Source of the DNA: Mycolicibacterium sp. P9-22
GTDB lineage: Bacteria; Actinomycetota; Actinomycetes; Mycobacteriales; Mycobacteriaceae
DNA: 64,000 nt
Assembly (NCBI RefSeq): GCF_008329585.1
Contig: NZ_NPKP01000002.1
Span: 372,001 to 436,000, forward strand
Direction of reading: 5' to 3'
The notes below the pieces were generated by a model, which saw only the letters and a program-made list of their open reading frames with translations, was not told where the DNA came from and searched no databases. Every line of letters starts with the position of its first letter. Within the stretch, counting starts at the first letter, position 1. Shown here in pieces: positions 25,961-35,734 of this stretch. The position numbers and the translations under genes were made by a program.

Positions 25961-27053
25961 GGATGCGGGCCCGTTCCTTGAGTCTGCGGGTGAGTGCCAC
26001 CAGTTTGGACGGGGTGGCCCGCTCCACCAGGCGCACCAGCGCGTCGTCGATCAGTTCGGGCTGCTCCAACTGCACGAGATGGCCTGCGCCCTGCGCGATC
26101 ACCAGCTCGGACTTGGGCAGCGCCACCGCCATGTCCTGTGAGTACTCCACCGGGGTGAGCAGGTCACGGTCACCGCAGGCGATCAGGGTCGGAATCTTCG
26201 CAAGCGCCTTGAGCCCCTCGGTTTCGTCGTGCACCTCCAACGCGTGCAGGAACCCGACCAGGGTGTGCACCGGGGTGTCGTGCATCATGCTCTCGCTGAA
26301 GGCGACCACGCTGGGGCTGACACTCTCGTCGCCGTACGACGCCGCGCGCAGCACGGGTCCGATGATCGAGCGGGCCACACCGCGGCCGCGGTGCACCGCG
26401 CCGGGAGCGTAGCGGACGACGAACCGCGCCGCCTCCAACGCCGGGTTGCGCAGGATCTCGCCCAATGGGGAGCGTGAAACACCCTCAGCGGCAGAGGAGA
26501 TCAGTGCTGCTCCGACGATGCGGGTGGGATAGCGCTGCGGGTACTGCCGGGCGTGCGACAGCACGGTCATCCCGCCCATGGAGTGCCCGACGAGCACGAC
26601 GGGACCGCGCGGCGCCATCACCGCGAGCACCGACTCCAGGTCCCGGCCGAGTTGAGGCACGGTGAAGGTGTCCGGCGATGCGTCACCGGACAGGCCGTGC
26701 CCGCGCTGGTCGTAGAACACCATCCGGACCTGATCGCCCCACTGCTCGGCGAGCCGCTCCCGCTGAAAGTGGAAGGCGCCCATCCGCAGACAGAAACCGT
26801 GCGCGAAGACCACCGTCAGCGGCGCGTTCTCCGGCCCGCATTCGCGGACCGCCAGGGGGACTCCGTCATCGGTGGTGACGACCACGCTGCGGTCATCATG
26901 CAGCAGCCCGAAATCCTCACCCGCATAGGGGTCGTCCACGCTGACCCGCCGGGCCAGCGACCGCGCCACCGATACCCCGGCCACCGACCCGACGGCGGCC
27001 AACCCGGCCGCACCGGCCAGCCAGCGGGCCACGGCCCAATCGTCGTCTGCCAA
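25953..27053 (-). CDS. alpha/beta hydrolase with N-terminal membrane-anchor-like segment
   Basis: A 366-residue alpha/beta hydrolase. The nucleophile elbow is VVLVGHSMGGMTVLSH near residue 155, and an oxyanion-hole HGF (VFAHGFCLRMG) lies near residue 90. The catalytic Asp (IACGDRDLLTP) and His (GAGHLVQLEQPE) follow. The N-terminus has a hydrophobic stretch (LAGAAGLAAVGSVAGVSVA) that could be a membrane anchor or signal. The start is TTG 27053, six bases after the alr stop; no stronger start is obvious. It lies between alr and tsaE, and its substrate is unknown. Confidence 0.82.
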   Translation of the reverse strand: MADDDWAVARWLAGAAGLAAVGSVAGVSVARSLARRVSVDDPYAGEDFGLLHDDRSVVVTTDDGVPLAVRECGPENAPLTVVFAHGFCLRMGAFHFQRERLAEQWGDQVRMVFYDQRGHGLSGDASPDTFTVPQLGRDLESVLAVMAPRGPVVLVGHSMGGMTVLSHARQYPQRYPTRIVGAALISSAAEGVSRSPLGEILRNPALEAARFVVRYAPGAVHRGRGVARSIIGPVLRAASYGDESVSPSVVAFSESMMHDTPVHTLVGFLHALEVHDETEGLKALAKIPTLIACGDRDLLTPVEYSQDMAVALPKSELVIAQGAGHLVQLEQPELIDDALVRLVERATPSKLVALTRRLKERARIHG

Positions 27054-27058
27054 CGGTC

Positions 27059-28210
27059 TCAGCCCATCTCGCCGCGGTAGACGCGGGTGATCCGGCCGCG
27101 GGGGGCGGTGACCACCTCGTAGTTGATGGTGCCGAGCAGGTCGGCCCAGTCCTGGGTGGTCGGCTCGCCGGAATCGCCGGGCCCGAACAGGATTGCCTCG
27201 TCGCCGATGTTGACGTCGACCGGTCCGGGCCCGAGGTCGACCAGGAACTGGTCCATGCAGACGCGACCGACGCCGGGTCGGCGGCGACCGTTGATGGACA
27301 CCTCCAGGCGGTTGCTCAGGGTGCGGAAGATCCCGTCCGCGTAGCCGAGCGGGATCAGGGCAAGGGTGGTGTCGCGTTCGGCGATCCAGGTGTGCCCGTA
27401 GGACACTCCGTCTCCGGCCTTGATCGGGCGCACCATCGCCACCGGGGCTTTCAGCGTCATCGCCGGGCGCAGGCCCATGCTGCCCAGGGCGGGAATCGGG
27501 GTCTGGCCGTAGATCGCGATACCGGGACGGATCAGGTCGAAGGCGAGGTCCGGGCGGGTCATCGCCGCAGGCGAATTGCTCAGGTGCGCGATCTCGAAGT
27601 CGACATCGTATTCACGCGCGAGCGCACGCCCCTCCTGCAGGCGGGCAGCCTGCTGATCGTTCATCGGGTTACCCGGATCGTCGCCGTGAGCCAGATGGCT
27701 CATGATCCCCCGGGCGCGCACTGTCCCCTCGGTGACCGCGTGCGCCAGGGCGACCAGCACCTTGGGCAGATCGGCGGCGGCCACTCCGTTGCGGCTCAGG
27801 CCGGTGTCGACCTTGAGGGTCGCGACGGCGGTGGTCCCGGTGCGGCGGGCCGCGTCGATCAGCTCGTTGAGCTGGTCCAGCGAGGACACCGCGATCTGCA
27901 CGTCGGCGGACAGCGCCGCCGCGAAGTCCGTGCCCGGTGCGTGCAGCCAGGCCAGCACCGGCGCGGTGATGCCGTCGTTGCGCAGGGCCAGTGCCTCGGC
28001 GACGGTGGCCACCCCCAGTTCGGCGGCGCCGGCGGCCAGCGCGGTACGCGCGACCGGGGTGGCGCCGTGGCCGTACCCGTCGGCCTTGACCACCACCATG
28101 ACCGCCGCGGAGCCCGCGTGTTGGCGCAGCACGCGCACGTTGTGCGCGATGGCGCCGAGATCCACCTCGGCCGTGGGGCCGGGCGGGGCGGTCAGCTCGG
28201 TGGGGTGCAT
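27059..28210 (-). CDS. alr: alanine racemase
   Basis: A 383-residue PLP enzyme that makes D-alanine for peptidoglycan. The PLP lysine is in [20 protein letters not shown] near residue 40, and the catalytic Tyr lies in [24 protein letters not shown] near residue 310 is the substrate-carboxylate site. This is the target of D-cycloserine in mycobacteria. ATG at 28210 gives a normal family length. The gene is the Rv3423c counterpart and probably leads the operon that continues into the hydrolase and t6A genes. Confidence 0.96.
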   Translation of the reverse strand: MHPTELTAPPGPTAEVDLGAIAHNVRVLRQHAGSAAVMVVVKADGYGHGATPVARTALAAGAAELGVATVAEALALRNDGITAPVLAWLHAPGTDFAAALSADVQIAVSSLDQLNELIDAARRTGTTAVATLKVDTGLSRNGVAAADLPKVLVALAHAVTEGTVRARGIMSHLAHGDDPGNPMNDQQAARLQEGRALAREYDVDFEIAHLSNSPAAMTRPDLAFDLIRPGIAIYGQTPIPALGSMGLRPAMTLKAPVAMVRPIKAGDGVSYGHTWIAERDTTLALIPLGYADGIFRTLSNRLEVSINGRRRPGVGRVCMDQFLVDLGPGPVDVNIGDEAILFGPGDSGEPTTQDWADLLGTINYEVVTAPRGRITRVYRGEMG

Positions 28211-28263
28211 TGCCTCGATTTTGTCATGCCGGTGCCGCCGACCTGTCCGCGACGAGTCGGCGG

Positions 28264-29649
28264 TCAGTGCGCGAAGGGCTGCACCGAGTCGAAGTGGCCG
28301 CCCGGTTTCAGCTGGTCGAGGTGCTCGAGGGCGGTGATGGTGTCATCCCGCAACGCCCGGGCCAGATCGGCCGAGAACCCCTCCCGGACCACCACCCGCA
28401 GCACCGTGACGTCCTCGGCGCCCTCGGGCATCGTGTAGGCCGGCACCTGCCAGCCGGAGGCGCGCAAAGTCTGCGAGACGTCGAACTCGGTGTAGCCGGG
28501 ATCACCCTTGAGCCGGAAGCTCACCACCGGGATGGCCGAGCCGTCGGAGATCAGCTCGAAATGCTCGCTGTCACGCAACTGGTCACCGAGCCACCGAGCG
28601 GTATCCGCCAGACAGTGCATCACCTGGGAGTATCCGGCCCGGCCCAGCCGCAGGAAGTTGTAGTACTGCCCGATGACCTGGTTGCCCGGCCGGGAGAAGT
28701 TGAGCGTGAAGGTCGGCATGTCGCCACCCAGGTAGTTGACCCGGAACACCAGATCCTCGGGCAGATGTTCCGCACTGCGCCACACCACGAACCCGATGCC
28801 CGGGTAGGTCAGCCCGTATTTGTGGCCGCTGACGTTGATCGACACCACCCGCGGCAGCCGGAAGTCCCACTGCAGGTCCGGATGCAGGAAAGGCACGACG
28901 AAGCCGCCGCTGGCCGCGTCGACGTGCACGGGCACATCGACCCCGCCGTCGGCCGTGAGCTTGTCCAGCGCGGCGCAGATCTCCGCGATCGGCTCCAGTT
29001 CGCCGGTGAAGGTGGTACCCAGGATGCCGACGACGCCGATGGTGTCCTCGTCGACGGCGTCGAGCACCTGTTCGGGGGTGATCACGTAGCGGCCCTCGGC
29101 CATCGGCAGGTAACGCGGCTCGACGTCGAAGTAGCGGCAGAACTTCTCCCACACCACCTGGACGTTGGAGCCCATCACCAGGTTGGGGGTGCGCTTCTTC
29201 CAGTCTGCGCCGATCCGGTCCCGCCAGCGCCATTTCAGCGCCAGCCCGGCCAGCATCACGGCCTCGCTGGATCCGATGGTGGAGACCCCGATCGCGGTGG
29301 TCGGGTCATCATCGAGCAGGTTCTCGGCGTGGAACAGGTCGGCCACCATGGCCACGCAGCGCGCCTCGATGGCCGCGGTCGCCGGGTACTCGTCCTTGTC
29401 GATCATGTTCTTGTCGAAGGTCTCGGCCATCAGCTTCTCGGCCTCGGGGTCCATCCAGGTGGTGACGAAGGTGGCGAGGTTAAGCCGCGAGCTGCCGTCG
29501 AGCATCAGCTCGTCGTGGATGTAGCGGTAGGCCGCCTGCGGGTCCATCGACTCGCCGGGCAGCCGCAGCGCCGGCACCGGGTCGGTCGACAGGCGTCCGG
29601 TGTAGGCGGGGGCGATATGCGGTGGACGTGGATGGTGCCTGCGGCTCAT
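28264..29649 (-). CDS. gadB: glutamate decarboxylase
   Basis: A 461-residue PLP-dependent group II decarboxylase of the GadA/GadB type. The PLP lysine is in [20 protein letters not shown] near residue 270, and [20 protein letters not shown] near residue 125 is a family block. It converts glutamate to GABA and may contribute to acid resistance. No glutamate/GABA antiporter is adjacent, so a metabolic role through the GABA shunt is also possible. It starts four bases after the nnr stop, indicating co-transcription, as in M. tuberculosis Rv3432c-Rv3433c. Confidence 0.94.
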   Translation of the reverse strand: MSRRHHPRPPHIAPAYTGRLSTDPVPALRLPGESMDPQAAYRYIHDELMLDGSSRLNLATFVTTWMDPEAEKLMAETFDKNMIDKDEYPATAAIEARCVAMVADLFHAENLLDDDPTTAIGVSTIGSSEAVMLAGLALKWRWRDRIGADWKKRTPNLVMGSNVQVVWEKFCRYFDVEPRYLPMAEGRYVITPEQVLDAVDEDTIGVVGILGTTFTGELEPIAEICAALDKLTADGGVDVPVHVDAASGGFVVPFLHPDLQWDFRLPRVVSINVSGHKYGLTYPGIGFVVWRSAEHLPEDLVFRVNYLGGDMPTFTLNFSRPGNQVIGQYYNFLRLGRAGYSQVMHCLADTARWLGDQLRDSEHFELISDGSAIPVVSFRLKGDPGYTEFDVSQTLRASGWQVPAYTMPEGAEDVTVLRVVVREGFSADLARALRDDTITALEHLDQLKPGGHFDSVQPFAH

Positions 29650-29653
29650 GTGG

Positions 29654-31063
29654 TTATCCCTTTTCCCTCAACGATGCGATGGCGGCGCGCAGGTGGGCCA
29701 GGATGCCCCCAGCGGAAGTCGGGGCGGCGTTCGGTCCCGGGTGGGCGGCGGCCAGCGCGGCCGCCCGGGCGTGCACGAAGGCGGCCATCGCGGCGGCCTC
29801 GGTGGCGGGGATGCCCGCGGCCAGCAGGGCTCCGATGACACCGGACAGGATGTCCCCGGATCCGGCGGTGGCGGCCCAGGACTGCCCGGCGGGGTTCAGG
29901 TAGATCCCGCCTCGGGACGCGATCACGGTGACGTTGCCCTTCAGCAGCACGGTCGCGCCGAGGGTGTCGGCCAGCGTGCGGGCCGCACCGACCCGGTCGG
30001 ATCCGACGTCCGCTCCGGCCAACCGCTGGTACTCCCCCGCGTGCGGGGTCAGCACCGTCGGCGCGGACCGGTTGACCACCAGGTCGGGCGCGGCGGCCAG
30101 CAGCGTCAGCGCGTCGGCGTCGGCGATCACCGGAAGATCCGATGACAGTGCCAATCGCAATGCCGCAGCAGCGCTTTCGTCGGTGCCGAGTCCGGGTCCG
30201 ACCACCCACGCCTGCACCCGACCCACCGATTCGGTGTCCGCGGTCGCGACGACTTCCGGCCAGTGGTTCACCACGTCGTGCGCGGCGCTGCCGGCGTAGC
30301 GGACCATGCCCGAGGTGGCGGCCACCGCGGCGCCGGTGCTCAGGATCGCTGCTCCGGGGTAGGTCGCCGAGCCGGCCAGCACTCCGGTGACACCCTGGGT
30401 GTACTTGTCGTCGCGCGGTCCGGGGACGGGCCAGCGGGCCGCCACATCGGCGGCCTCGAATCCGAGGAGGTCGGGCGCCCCCAGGTCCAGCCCAATGTCG
30501 ATGAGCTCGACCCGTCCGCAATCGGCCAGCGCGTGTACGGGTTTGAGGCCACCGAAGGTGACGGTGACGGCCGCGCGCACGTGCGGGCCGTTGTCGGCGC
30601 CGGTGTGCACATCGATGCCGCTGGGAACGTCGACGGCGACGACGGGTGCGGCGTTTGCCTCGAAGACCGCCGCGGCGTCCGGACGCAGCCCGCCCCGGCC
30701 GGAGATGCCGACGACGCCGTCGATCACCAGATCCGTTGCTGCCGGAATGTTCTGCACCAGCCGGCCGCCCGCCTTGCCGAACGCGGCCAGCGCCGCCGGG
30801 TGGGTGCGTTCCGGCGCGAGCAGCACCGCGGTGGCGTGCACGCCGCGCCGGCGCAGGAAGGTCGCCGCCCACAGCGCGTCACCGCCGTTGTCCCCGGAGC
30901 CGACCACCGCGCAGACCCGCCGGCCGGTGACCGTGCCGAGTTCACCGGCGATGACGGTGGCCAGCCCGTAGGCGGCCCGGCGCATCAGCGTCCCCTCCGG
31001 CTGTGCCGCCAGCAGCGGGGCCTCGGCGGCACGGATCGCATCGGCGGTGTAGTAGTGCCGCAT
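29654..31063 (-). CDS. nnr: bifunctional NAD(P)H-hydrate epimerase / ADP-dependent dehydratase
   Basis: A 469-residue fusion that repairs hydrated NAD(P)H. The N-terminal YjeF-type epimerase covers about residues 1-200, with VCAVVGSGDNGGDALWAATF and VVAVDVPSGIDVHTG. The C-terminal ribokinase-like dehydratase covers about 215-469, with LTPHAGEYQRLAG and AATAGSGDILSGVIGALLAAG. ATG at 31063 follows a GGAG site; the longer frame to 31117 is less likely. It is immediately upstream of gadB. Confidence 0.93.
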   Translation of the reverse strand: MRHYYTADAIRAAEAPLLAAQPEGTLMRRAAYGLATVIAGELGTVTGRRVCAVVGSGDNGGDALWAATFLRRRGVHATAVLLAPERTHPAALAAFGKAGGRLVQNIPAATDLVIDGVVGISGRGGLRPDAAAVFEANAAPVVAVDVPSGIDVHTGADNGPHVRAAVTVTFGGLKPVHALADCGRVELIDIGLDLGAPDLLGFEAADVAARWPVPGPRDDKYTQGVTGVLAGSATYPGAAILSTGAAVAATSGMVRYAGSAAHDVVNHWPEVVATADTESVGRVQAWVVGPGLGTDESAAAALRLALSSDLPVIADADALTLLAAAPDLVVNRSAPTVLTPHAGEYQRLAGADVGSDRVGAARTLADTLGATVLLKGNVTVIASRGGIYLNPAGQSWAATAGSGDILSGVIGALLAAGIPATEAAAMAAFVHARAAALAAAHPGPNAAPTSAGGILAHLRAAIASLREKG

Positions 31064-31130
31064 CAGCTCCTGCTCTCCTCGTGCCCGCGCGCGGAACAGA
31101 TTACGCGCGAGTGGCACTTCTCCGGTCGAT

Positions 31131-32048
31131 TCACAGGAAACGGCTCACCCGCTCGGCGATCTCCTGCGGATATTCCCCGTTGATCGCGTGCGAGGCATCC
31201 GGCCAGACTTCGACCTGACCGTGTCGCAGCACAGCGCGGGCCCGGGCGGCCGCGCGCGGCGCGTCGAGCATGACGCTACGGCCGGCCAGCAGCGCCAGCA
31301 CAGGAAGTTCCAGCGAGCGCAGCTGGTCGTCGGTGAACGTGGGTGGCATCGGGGTGCGGATCACGAAATCCTTTGCGCCCGCGTCGATCAGTGTGGCGAC
31401 GGGCTCGACGGCGGCGTCATCGACGTCAGCGCCACCGGAGATCCAGCTCATGACGCCGCGCCGCCACCTCGCGGGCACCCCGGGAAACAGCAGGATCACC
31501 GAGGCCAGCAGCGGTACGACCTTCAACCTGCCGAAAGTCATCACAGGGTCGAGCAGGATGAGCGATGCGATCCTGGCGGGCCGATACACCGCGCAGTTCA
31601 TTGCGGTCCAGCCGCCGATCGACACCCCGAGCAGGTGTGCGCGATCCAATCCGAGGCCGGCCAAGCTCTCGTCGAGCCACTGCGCCTGATCCTGCGGCCC
31701 GGCGATCGGCCGGTGCTGCACCGACAACCCGGCCTCGCCGAGCAGATCGATGCCGTACACGGTGCGGACCTTCAGCAGCGCGTCGAGGTTGGTTCGGTAC
31801 ATCGGGGTGCACGCATTGCGGCCGGGCAGCAGCACGATCGGCGGTCCGGTATCTGCCCCGGCGAACCGGTATGCCCGGACTGTACCGAAAGATGTTGCGA
31901 TGTCGAACAACTCGAATGGTGGCAGCTCGGCCATGCCGGCGCGATAGGCATCCAGGAAATGCTCGAACGCCTCCCGGCTCACATACGCGCCTAGCCTGCC
32001 CCGGGCGAACCGTGCCGCGATGTTGACATTCGGTACCGCGAGATCCAT
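31131..32048 (-). CDS. alpha/beta hydrolase
   Basis: A 305-residue alpha/beta-hydrolase-fold protein. The oxyanion region is VLLPGRNACTPMY, the nucleophile elbow LLGVSIGGWTAMNC, and the histidine lies in WPDASHAINGEYPQEIAERV at the C-terminus. The elbow is GVSIGG, so serine is the nucleophile. It resembles esterases or haloperoxidase-like hydrolases of unknown substrate. It lies upstream of nnr on the same strand with a 67-bp gap, and probably has its own promoter. Confidence 0.82.
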   Translation of the reverse strand: MDLAVPNVNIAARFARGRLGAYVSREAFEHFLDAYRAGMAELPPFELFDIATSFGTVRAYRFAGADTGPPIVLLPGRNACTPMYRTNLDALLKVRTVYGIDLLGEAGLSVQHRPIAGPQDQAQWLDESLAGLGLDRAHLLGVSIGGWTAMNCAVYRPARIASLILLDPVMTFGRLKVVPLLASVILLFPGVPARWRRGVMSWISGGADVDDAAVEPVATLIDAGAKDFVIRTPMPPTFTDDQLRSLELPVLALLAGRSVMLDAPRAAARARAVLRHGQVEVWPDASHAINGEYPQEIAERVSRFL

Positions 32049-32093
32049 TGCACCGAGCCTAGCCCGCCCCCGCAGGCAATAGCATCAACCGTC

Positions 32094-32471
32094 ATGACCT
32101 TCGGCCCCCCGCCCGGCCACCCGACGCCACCACCGGCCAAGCGCCCCATCTCCGGTGCCGACCTCGCAGTCTCGATCACGGCGCTGGCGCTCACCGTCGT
32201 CGGCGGCGCCGTGGCGGCCTTCTTCGGGATCTTCTTCATGGCGTTCACCGACTACTGCCCACCCGAGAGCTGCGATATCGACGCCGGTGTGACAGCCATG
32301 TTCACCGGCTTCGCCGCGGCGGCGGTGTTGTGGATCGCCGGCACGGCACTGACCGTCGTGCGGCTGGTAAGGCGAACCACCGCATGGATGTTCGCCATCG
32401 GCACGCTGCTGTTGTGCGCGGCGGCGTGTGTCGCGGGTATCGGCGGCTATCTCGCCGCCGTCGGCGGTTGA
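32094..32471 (+). CDS. small hypothetical membrane protein
   Basis: A 125-residue protein not matched to a named family. It begins with a Pro-rich cytoplasmic stretch (FGPPPGHPTPPPAKRP) and has three hydrophobic segments, about residues 22-46, 63-85 and 96-120. A cysteine pair (DYCPPESCDID) lies between the first two segments and could form a disulfide on the outside. A TAGCAT -10-like box at 32080-32085 puts the transcription start at or near the ATG, consistent with a leaderless mRNA. It is divergent from the hydrolase. Confidence 0.7.
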   Translation: MTFGPPPGHPTPPPAKRPISGADLAVSITALALTVVGGAVAAFFGIFFMAFTDYCPPESCDIDAGVTAMFTGFAAAAVLWIAGTALTVVRLVRRTTAWMFAIGTLLLCAAACVAGIGGYLAAVGG

Positions 32472-32492
32472 GCCCGCTGTTTCAATGCGCCA

Positions 32493-33551
32493 TCAGGGTT
32501 CGACGGTCACCTTGATGGCCTCGCCCTTCTTGACGATGTCGAAGGCGTCGAGCACGTTCTCCAGCGGAATGTGGCGGGTGATGAGGTCCTTGACCGGAAC
32601 CTGACCGGTGGAGATGTACTGCAGGGCGCGCTTGTTGTGCTCGGGTGCGGATCCGTTGGCGCCGTGGATGTGCAGCTGGCGGTAGTGCACGACGTTGGAA
32701 TCGCAGGTGATCGTCGGGTCGGTCTTGGGCAGCCCGCCGAAGAAGGAGATGCGGCCGTTGCGGGCGGCCATCGCGATGGCCTGCTCCTGGGCGACGTTCG
32801 CCGCGGTCGCGGTGATCACGATGTCCGCGCCACGGCCGCCGGTGAGTTCCATGACCTTCTCCACCACGTCCACATCGGCGGCGTTGATGACACCGTCGGG
32901 GTTGACGGCGTCGGCGGACATCTTCAGCCGGGCGTCGTTGACGTCGACGAGATAGATCGGGCCGCAGTTGTGCACGCCGCGGGCGATGCGGATGTGCATG
33001 CAGCCGATGGGCCCCGCACCGAAGACCACGACGGTGTCGCCCTCCTCGATGCCGAGCAGTTCCTGGGCGTTGATGGCGCAGGCGAACGGCTCTGCGGCCG
33101 ATGCCTCGTCGAAACCGACGTTGTCCGGGATCTTGTTGAGGCCGTCGACCTTGAGCACCTGCTTGGGCACGATCATGAACTCGGCGAAGCCACCGTCGTA
33201 CTGGTAACCCATCGAGGTCTGGTTCTGGCAGACCGCCATCCAGCCCTTGCGGCACTCATGACACTCGCCGCACGGGACCGCCGCGATCACCTGGACGCGG
33301 TCGCCCACCGTCCAGTCGCTGCCGTAGGTCGCGTTGACGTCGGCGCCGACCTCGACCACCTCGCCGGCGATCTCATGGCCGATGGTGCGCGGAGGCGTCA
33401 GGTTCTGGTGCCCGTTGTGGAAGATCTTGACGTCGGTGCCGCAGGTGGAGCAGTTACGCACCCGCAGTTTGACCTCGTCGGGGCCGCATTGCGGCTCCGG
33501 GACATCTTCGAGCCGGACATCCTCGGGGGCGTAGAAACGCAGGGCTAACAT
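32493..33551 (-). CDS. zinc-dependent medium-chain dehydrogenase (polyol dehydrogenase-like)
   Basis: A 352-residue MDR-superfamily enzyme. The catalytic-zinc region is CSTCGTDVKIFHNGH and IGHEIAGEVVEVG. The structural-zinc cysteines are in CGECHECRKGWMAVC, and the nucleotide fold is VVVFGAGPIGCMHIRIARG. It resembles sorbitol, galactitol-phosphate and related polyol dehydrogenases. It is divergent from a mannitol-type PTS permease with a DeoR regulator next to that, so it probably oxidises the imported polyol phosphate in place of the usual MtlD. AAAGGACC precedes ATG 33551. Confidence 0.85.
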   Translation of the reverse strand: MLALRFYAPEDVRLEDVPEPQCGPDEVKLRVRNCSTCGTDVKIFHNGHQNLTPPRTIGHEIAGEVVEVGADVNATYGSDWTVGDRVQVIAAVPCGECHECRKGWMAVCQNQTSMGYQYDGGFAEFMIVPKQVLKVDGLNKIPDNVGFDEASAAEPFACAINAQELLGIEEGDTVVVFGAGPIGCMHIRIARGVHNCGPIYLVDVNDARLKMSADAVNPDGVINAADVDVVEKVMELTGGRGADIVITATAANVAQEQAIAMAARNGRISFFGGLPKTDPTITCDSNVVHYRQLHIHGANGSAPEHNKRALQYISTGQVPVKDLITRHIPLENVLDAFDIVKKGEAIKVTVEP

Positions 33552-33638
33552 GCTCGGTCCTTTCGGTCGTCGGCCATTCCCAGGAGCTGCTGTGTCAGCA
33601 CTCTAACCGCAATACGGTCATAAAACCACAGAATTGAC

Positions 33639-33675
33639 TGCCCGTTTTTGCCCGTATCCCTTGCATTTCTGCCCG
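33639..33675. promoter_or_regulatory. three phased TGCCCG repeats in the dehydrogenase-PTS divergent promoter
   Basis: TGCCCG occurs at 33639-33644, 33649-33654 and 33670-33675, spaced 10 and 21 bp, close to one and two helical turns. The site lies between the dehydrogenase and PTS genes and is a likely DeoR-family operator. Confidence 0.55.
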
Positions 33676-33744
33676 AGTGTGCGTATTACTAGATATGCAT
33701 GTGACCGGCATCACCCATCTGCCGGCGGAATCGGAGGTCATCGG

Positions 33745-35721
33745 ATGTCCACTGTCGAAGCGTCTGCCGCGGCGTCCCCGCAGACCGGCGTACGGGTGCG
33801 CGTGCAGAAATTCGGCACCGCGCTGTCGAACATGGTCATGCCCAATATCGGCGCATTCATCGCGTGGGGCCTGATCACCGCACTGTTCATCGAGCAGGGC
33901 TGGCTACAGGCCATCTTCTCGGGCCTGAGGGATCCCGATGGATGGGTGGCCAAGATCGGCGGCTGGGGCGCCTACGACGGTGCCGGGATCGTCGGCCCGA
34001 TGATCACCTACCTGTTGCCGGTGCTGATCGGCTATACCGGCGGCCGGATGATCCACGGCAACCGCGGCGCGGTGGTCGGTGCGATCGCCACCATGGGCGT
34101 GGTCGCCGGCGCCGATGTGCCGATGTTCATGGGCGCCATGATCATGGGCCCGCTCGGCGGCTGGACCATGAAGAAACTGGACGCCTTGTGGGAAGGCAAG
34201 ATCCGGCCCGGCTTCGAGATGCTGGTCGACAACTTCTCCGCAGGCATCCTCGGCATGATCCTGGCGATCTTCGGGTTCTTCGGGATCGGACCGATTGTCT
34301 CGGCATTCACTCGCGGCGCCGGCAACGCCGTCGACTTCTTGGTCAACAACGACCTGCTGCCGCTCACCTCGATCCTCATCGAGCCCGCGAAGGTGCTGTT
34401 CCTCAACAACGCGATCAATCACGGCGTGCTGACCCCACTCGGCACCACCCAGGCGCTGGAGACCGGCAAGTCGATCCTGTTCCTGCTGGAGACCAACCCC
34501 GGCCCGGGCCTGGGAATCCTGTTGGCCTTCACGCTGTTCGGCAAGGGTGCCGCGCGCGCGTCGGCTCCGGGCGCGGCCATCATCCAGTTCTTCGGCGGCA
34601 TCCACGAGATCTACTTCCCCTACGTGCTGATGAAGCCCAAGCTGATCATCGCCACCATCCTGGGCGGCATGACCGGCGTGTTCATCAACGTGCTGTTCGG
34701 CTCGGGCCTGCGGGCCCCGGCCGCCCCGGGCTCGATCATCGCGATCTACGCCCAGACCGCCAGCGGCAGCTTCCTGGGTGTGACGCTGTCGGTGCTCGGG
34801 GCCACCGCGGTGTCCTTTGCCGTGGCCGCCTTCCTGCTCAAGACCGACAAGGCCGTCGAAGAACCCGATCTGGCCGCCGCCACTGCGTCGATGGAGTCGA
34901 TGAAGGGCAAGAAGTCCAGCGTCGCCTCGGCACTGGTGGGCGCGGGCGGTGGGCCGATCAAGACCATCGTGTTCGCCTGCGATGCCGGCATGGGGTCCTC
35001 CGCAATGGGAGCCTCGGTGCTGCGCAAGAAGATTCAGCAGGCCGGCTTCGGCGACGTCAAGGTGACGAACGCGGCGATCTCGAATCTGACCGACTCGTTC
35101 GACATGGTCGTCAGCCATCGTGACCTGACCGCACGGGCCACGCAGAAGACCGGGTCGGCAGTGCACGTGTCGGTCGACGATTTCATGAGCAGCCCCCGCT
35201 ATGACGAGATCGTCGAGCGGCTGAAGCAGGCCAACGGCGCCTCCGCACCGGCCGAGGCCACACCCGCGGCCGAGGAACCCGCGGCCGGTGGCGCAGACGT
35301 TCTGCCGGCGTCCTCGATCGTGCTGCAGGGTTCTGGCAGCAGCGCGGCGCAGGCCATCGACGAGGCCGGCGCCCTGCTGGTCGCCGCCGGAGCGGTCGAG
35401 CCGTCCTATGTCGGCGCCATGCACGAGCGGGAGAAGTCGGTGTCCACCTATATGGGCAACGGTCTGGCAATCCCACACGGCACCAACGAGGCCAAGACCG
35501 CGATCCGCCGCACCGGGATCTCCTTCGTCCGCTACCCCGAGCCCATCGACTGGAACGGCAAGCCCGCCGAGTTCGTCGTCGGGATCGCCGGTGCCGGAAA
35601 CGATCACATGGCGCTGCTGACCCGGATCGCCCACGTGTTCCTGGACAAGGATCGCGTCGCGCAGCTGCACGCGGCGACGACGGCCGAGGAAATCCAGGCC
35701 GTACTGAACGCCGGGGAATGA
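33745..35721 (+). CDS. mtlA: mannitol-type PTS permease, IICBA fusion
   Basis: A 658-residue three-domain phosphotransferase permease. The membrane IIC domain covers about residues 20-365, with GIHEIYFPYVLMKPKLIIAT, the MtlA signature. IIB follows with the phosphorylated Cys in VFACDAGMGSSAMGASVLRK, then an Ala/Pro/Glu-rich linker and IIA with the phospho-His in GNGLAIPHGTNEAK. It imports and phosphorylates a hexitol, probably mannitol. ATG at 33745 has GGAGG seven bases upstream; a TTG at 33634 is unlikely. EI and HPr are not in the window. The DeoR regulator follows 13 bp later. Confidence 0.93.
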   Translation: MSTVEASAAASPQTGVRVRVQKFGTALSNMVMPNIGAFIAWGLITALFIEQGWLQAIFSGLRDPDGWVAKIGGWGAYDGAGIVGPMITYLLPVLIGYTGGRMIHGNRGAVVGAIATMGVVAGADVPMFMGAMIMGPLGGWTMKKLDALWEGKIRPGFEMLVDNFSAGILGMILAIFGFFGIGPIVSAFTRGAGNAVDFLVNNDLLPLTSILIEPAKVLFLNNAINHGVLTPLGTTQALETGKSILFLLETNPGPGLGILLAFTLFGKGAARASAPGAAIIQFFGGIHEIYFPYVLMKPKLIIATILGGMTGVFINVLFGSGLRAPAAPGSIIAIYAQTASGSFLGVTLSVLGATAVSFAVAAFLLKTDKAVEEPDLAAATASMESMKGKKSSVASALVGAGGGPIKTIVFACDAGMGSSAMGASVLRKKIQQAGFGDVKVTNAAISNLTDSFDMVVSHRDLTARATQKTGSAVHVSVDDFMSSPRYDEIVERLKQANGASAPAEATPAAEEPAAGGADVLPASSIVLQGSGSSAAQAIDEAGALLVAAGAVEPSYVGAMHEREKSVSTYMGNGLAIPHGTNEAKTAIRRTGISFVRYPEPIDWNGKPAEFVVGIAGAGNDHMALLTRIAHVFLDKDRVAQLHAATTAEEIQAVLNAGE

Positions 35722-35734
35722 CACCGGCCACAAT

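Noticed and set aside
33904..35733. Minus-strand open frame of 609 codons opposite the PTS gene
   Set aside because: The composition is that of a shadow frame (Asp/Gln/His/Arg-rich), and the PTS protein on the plus strand shows clear motifs.
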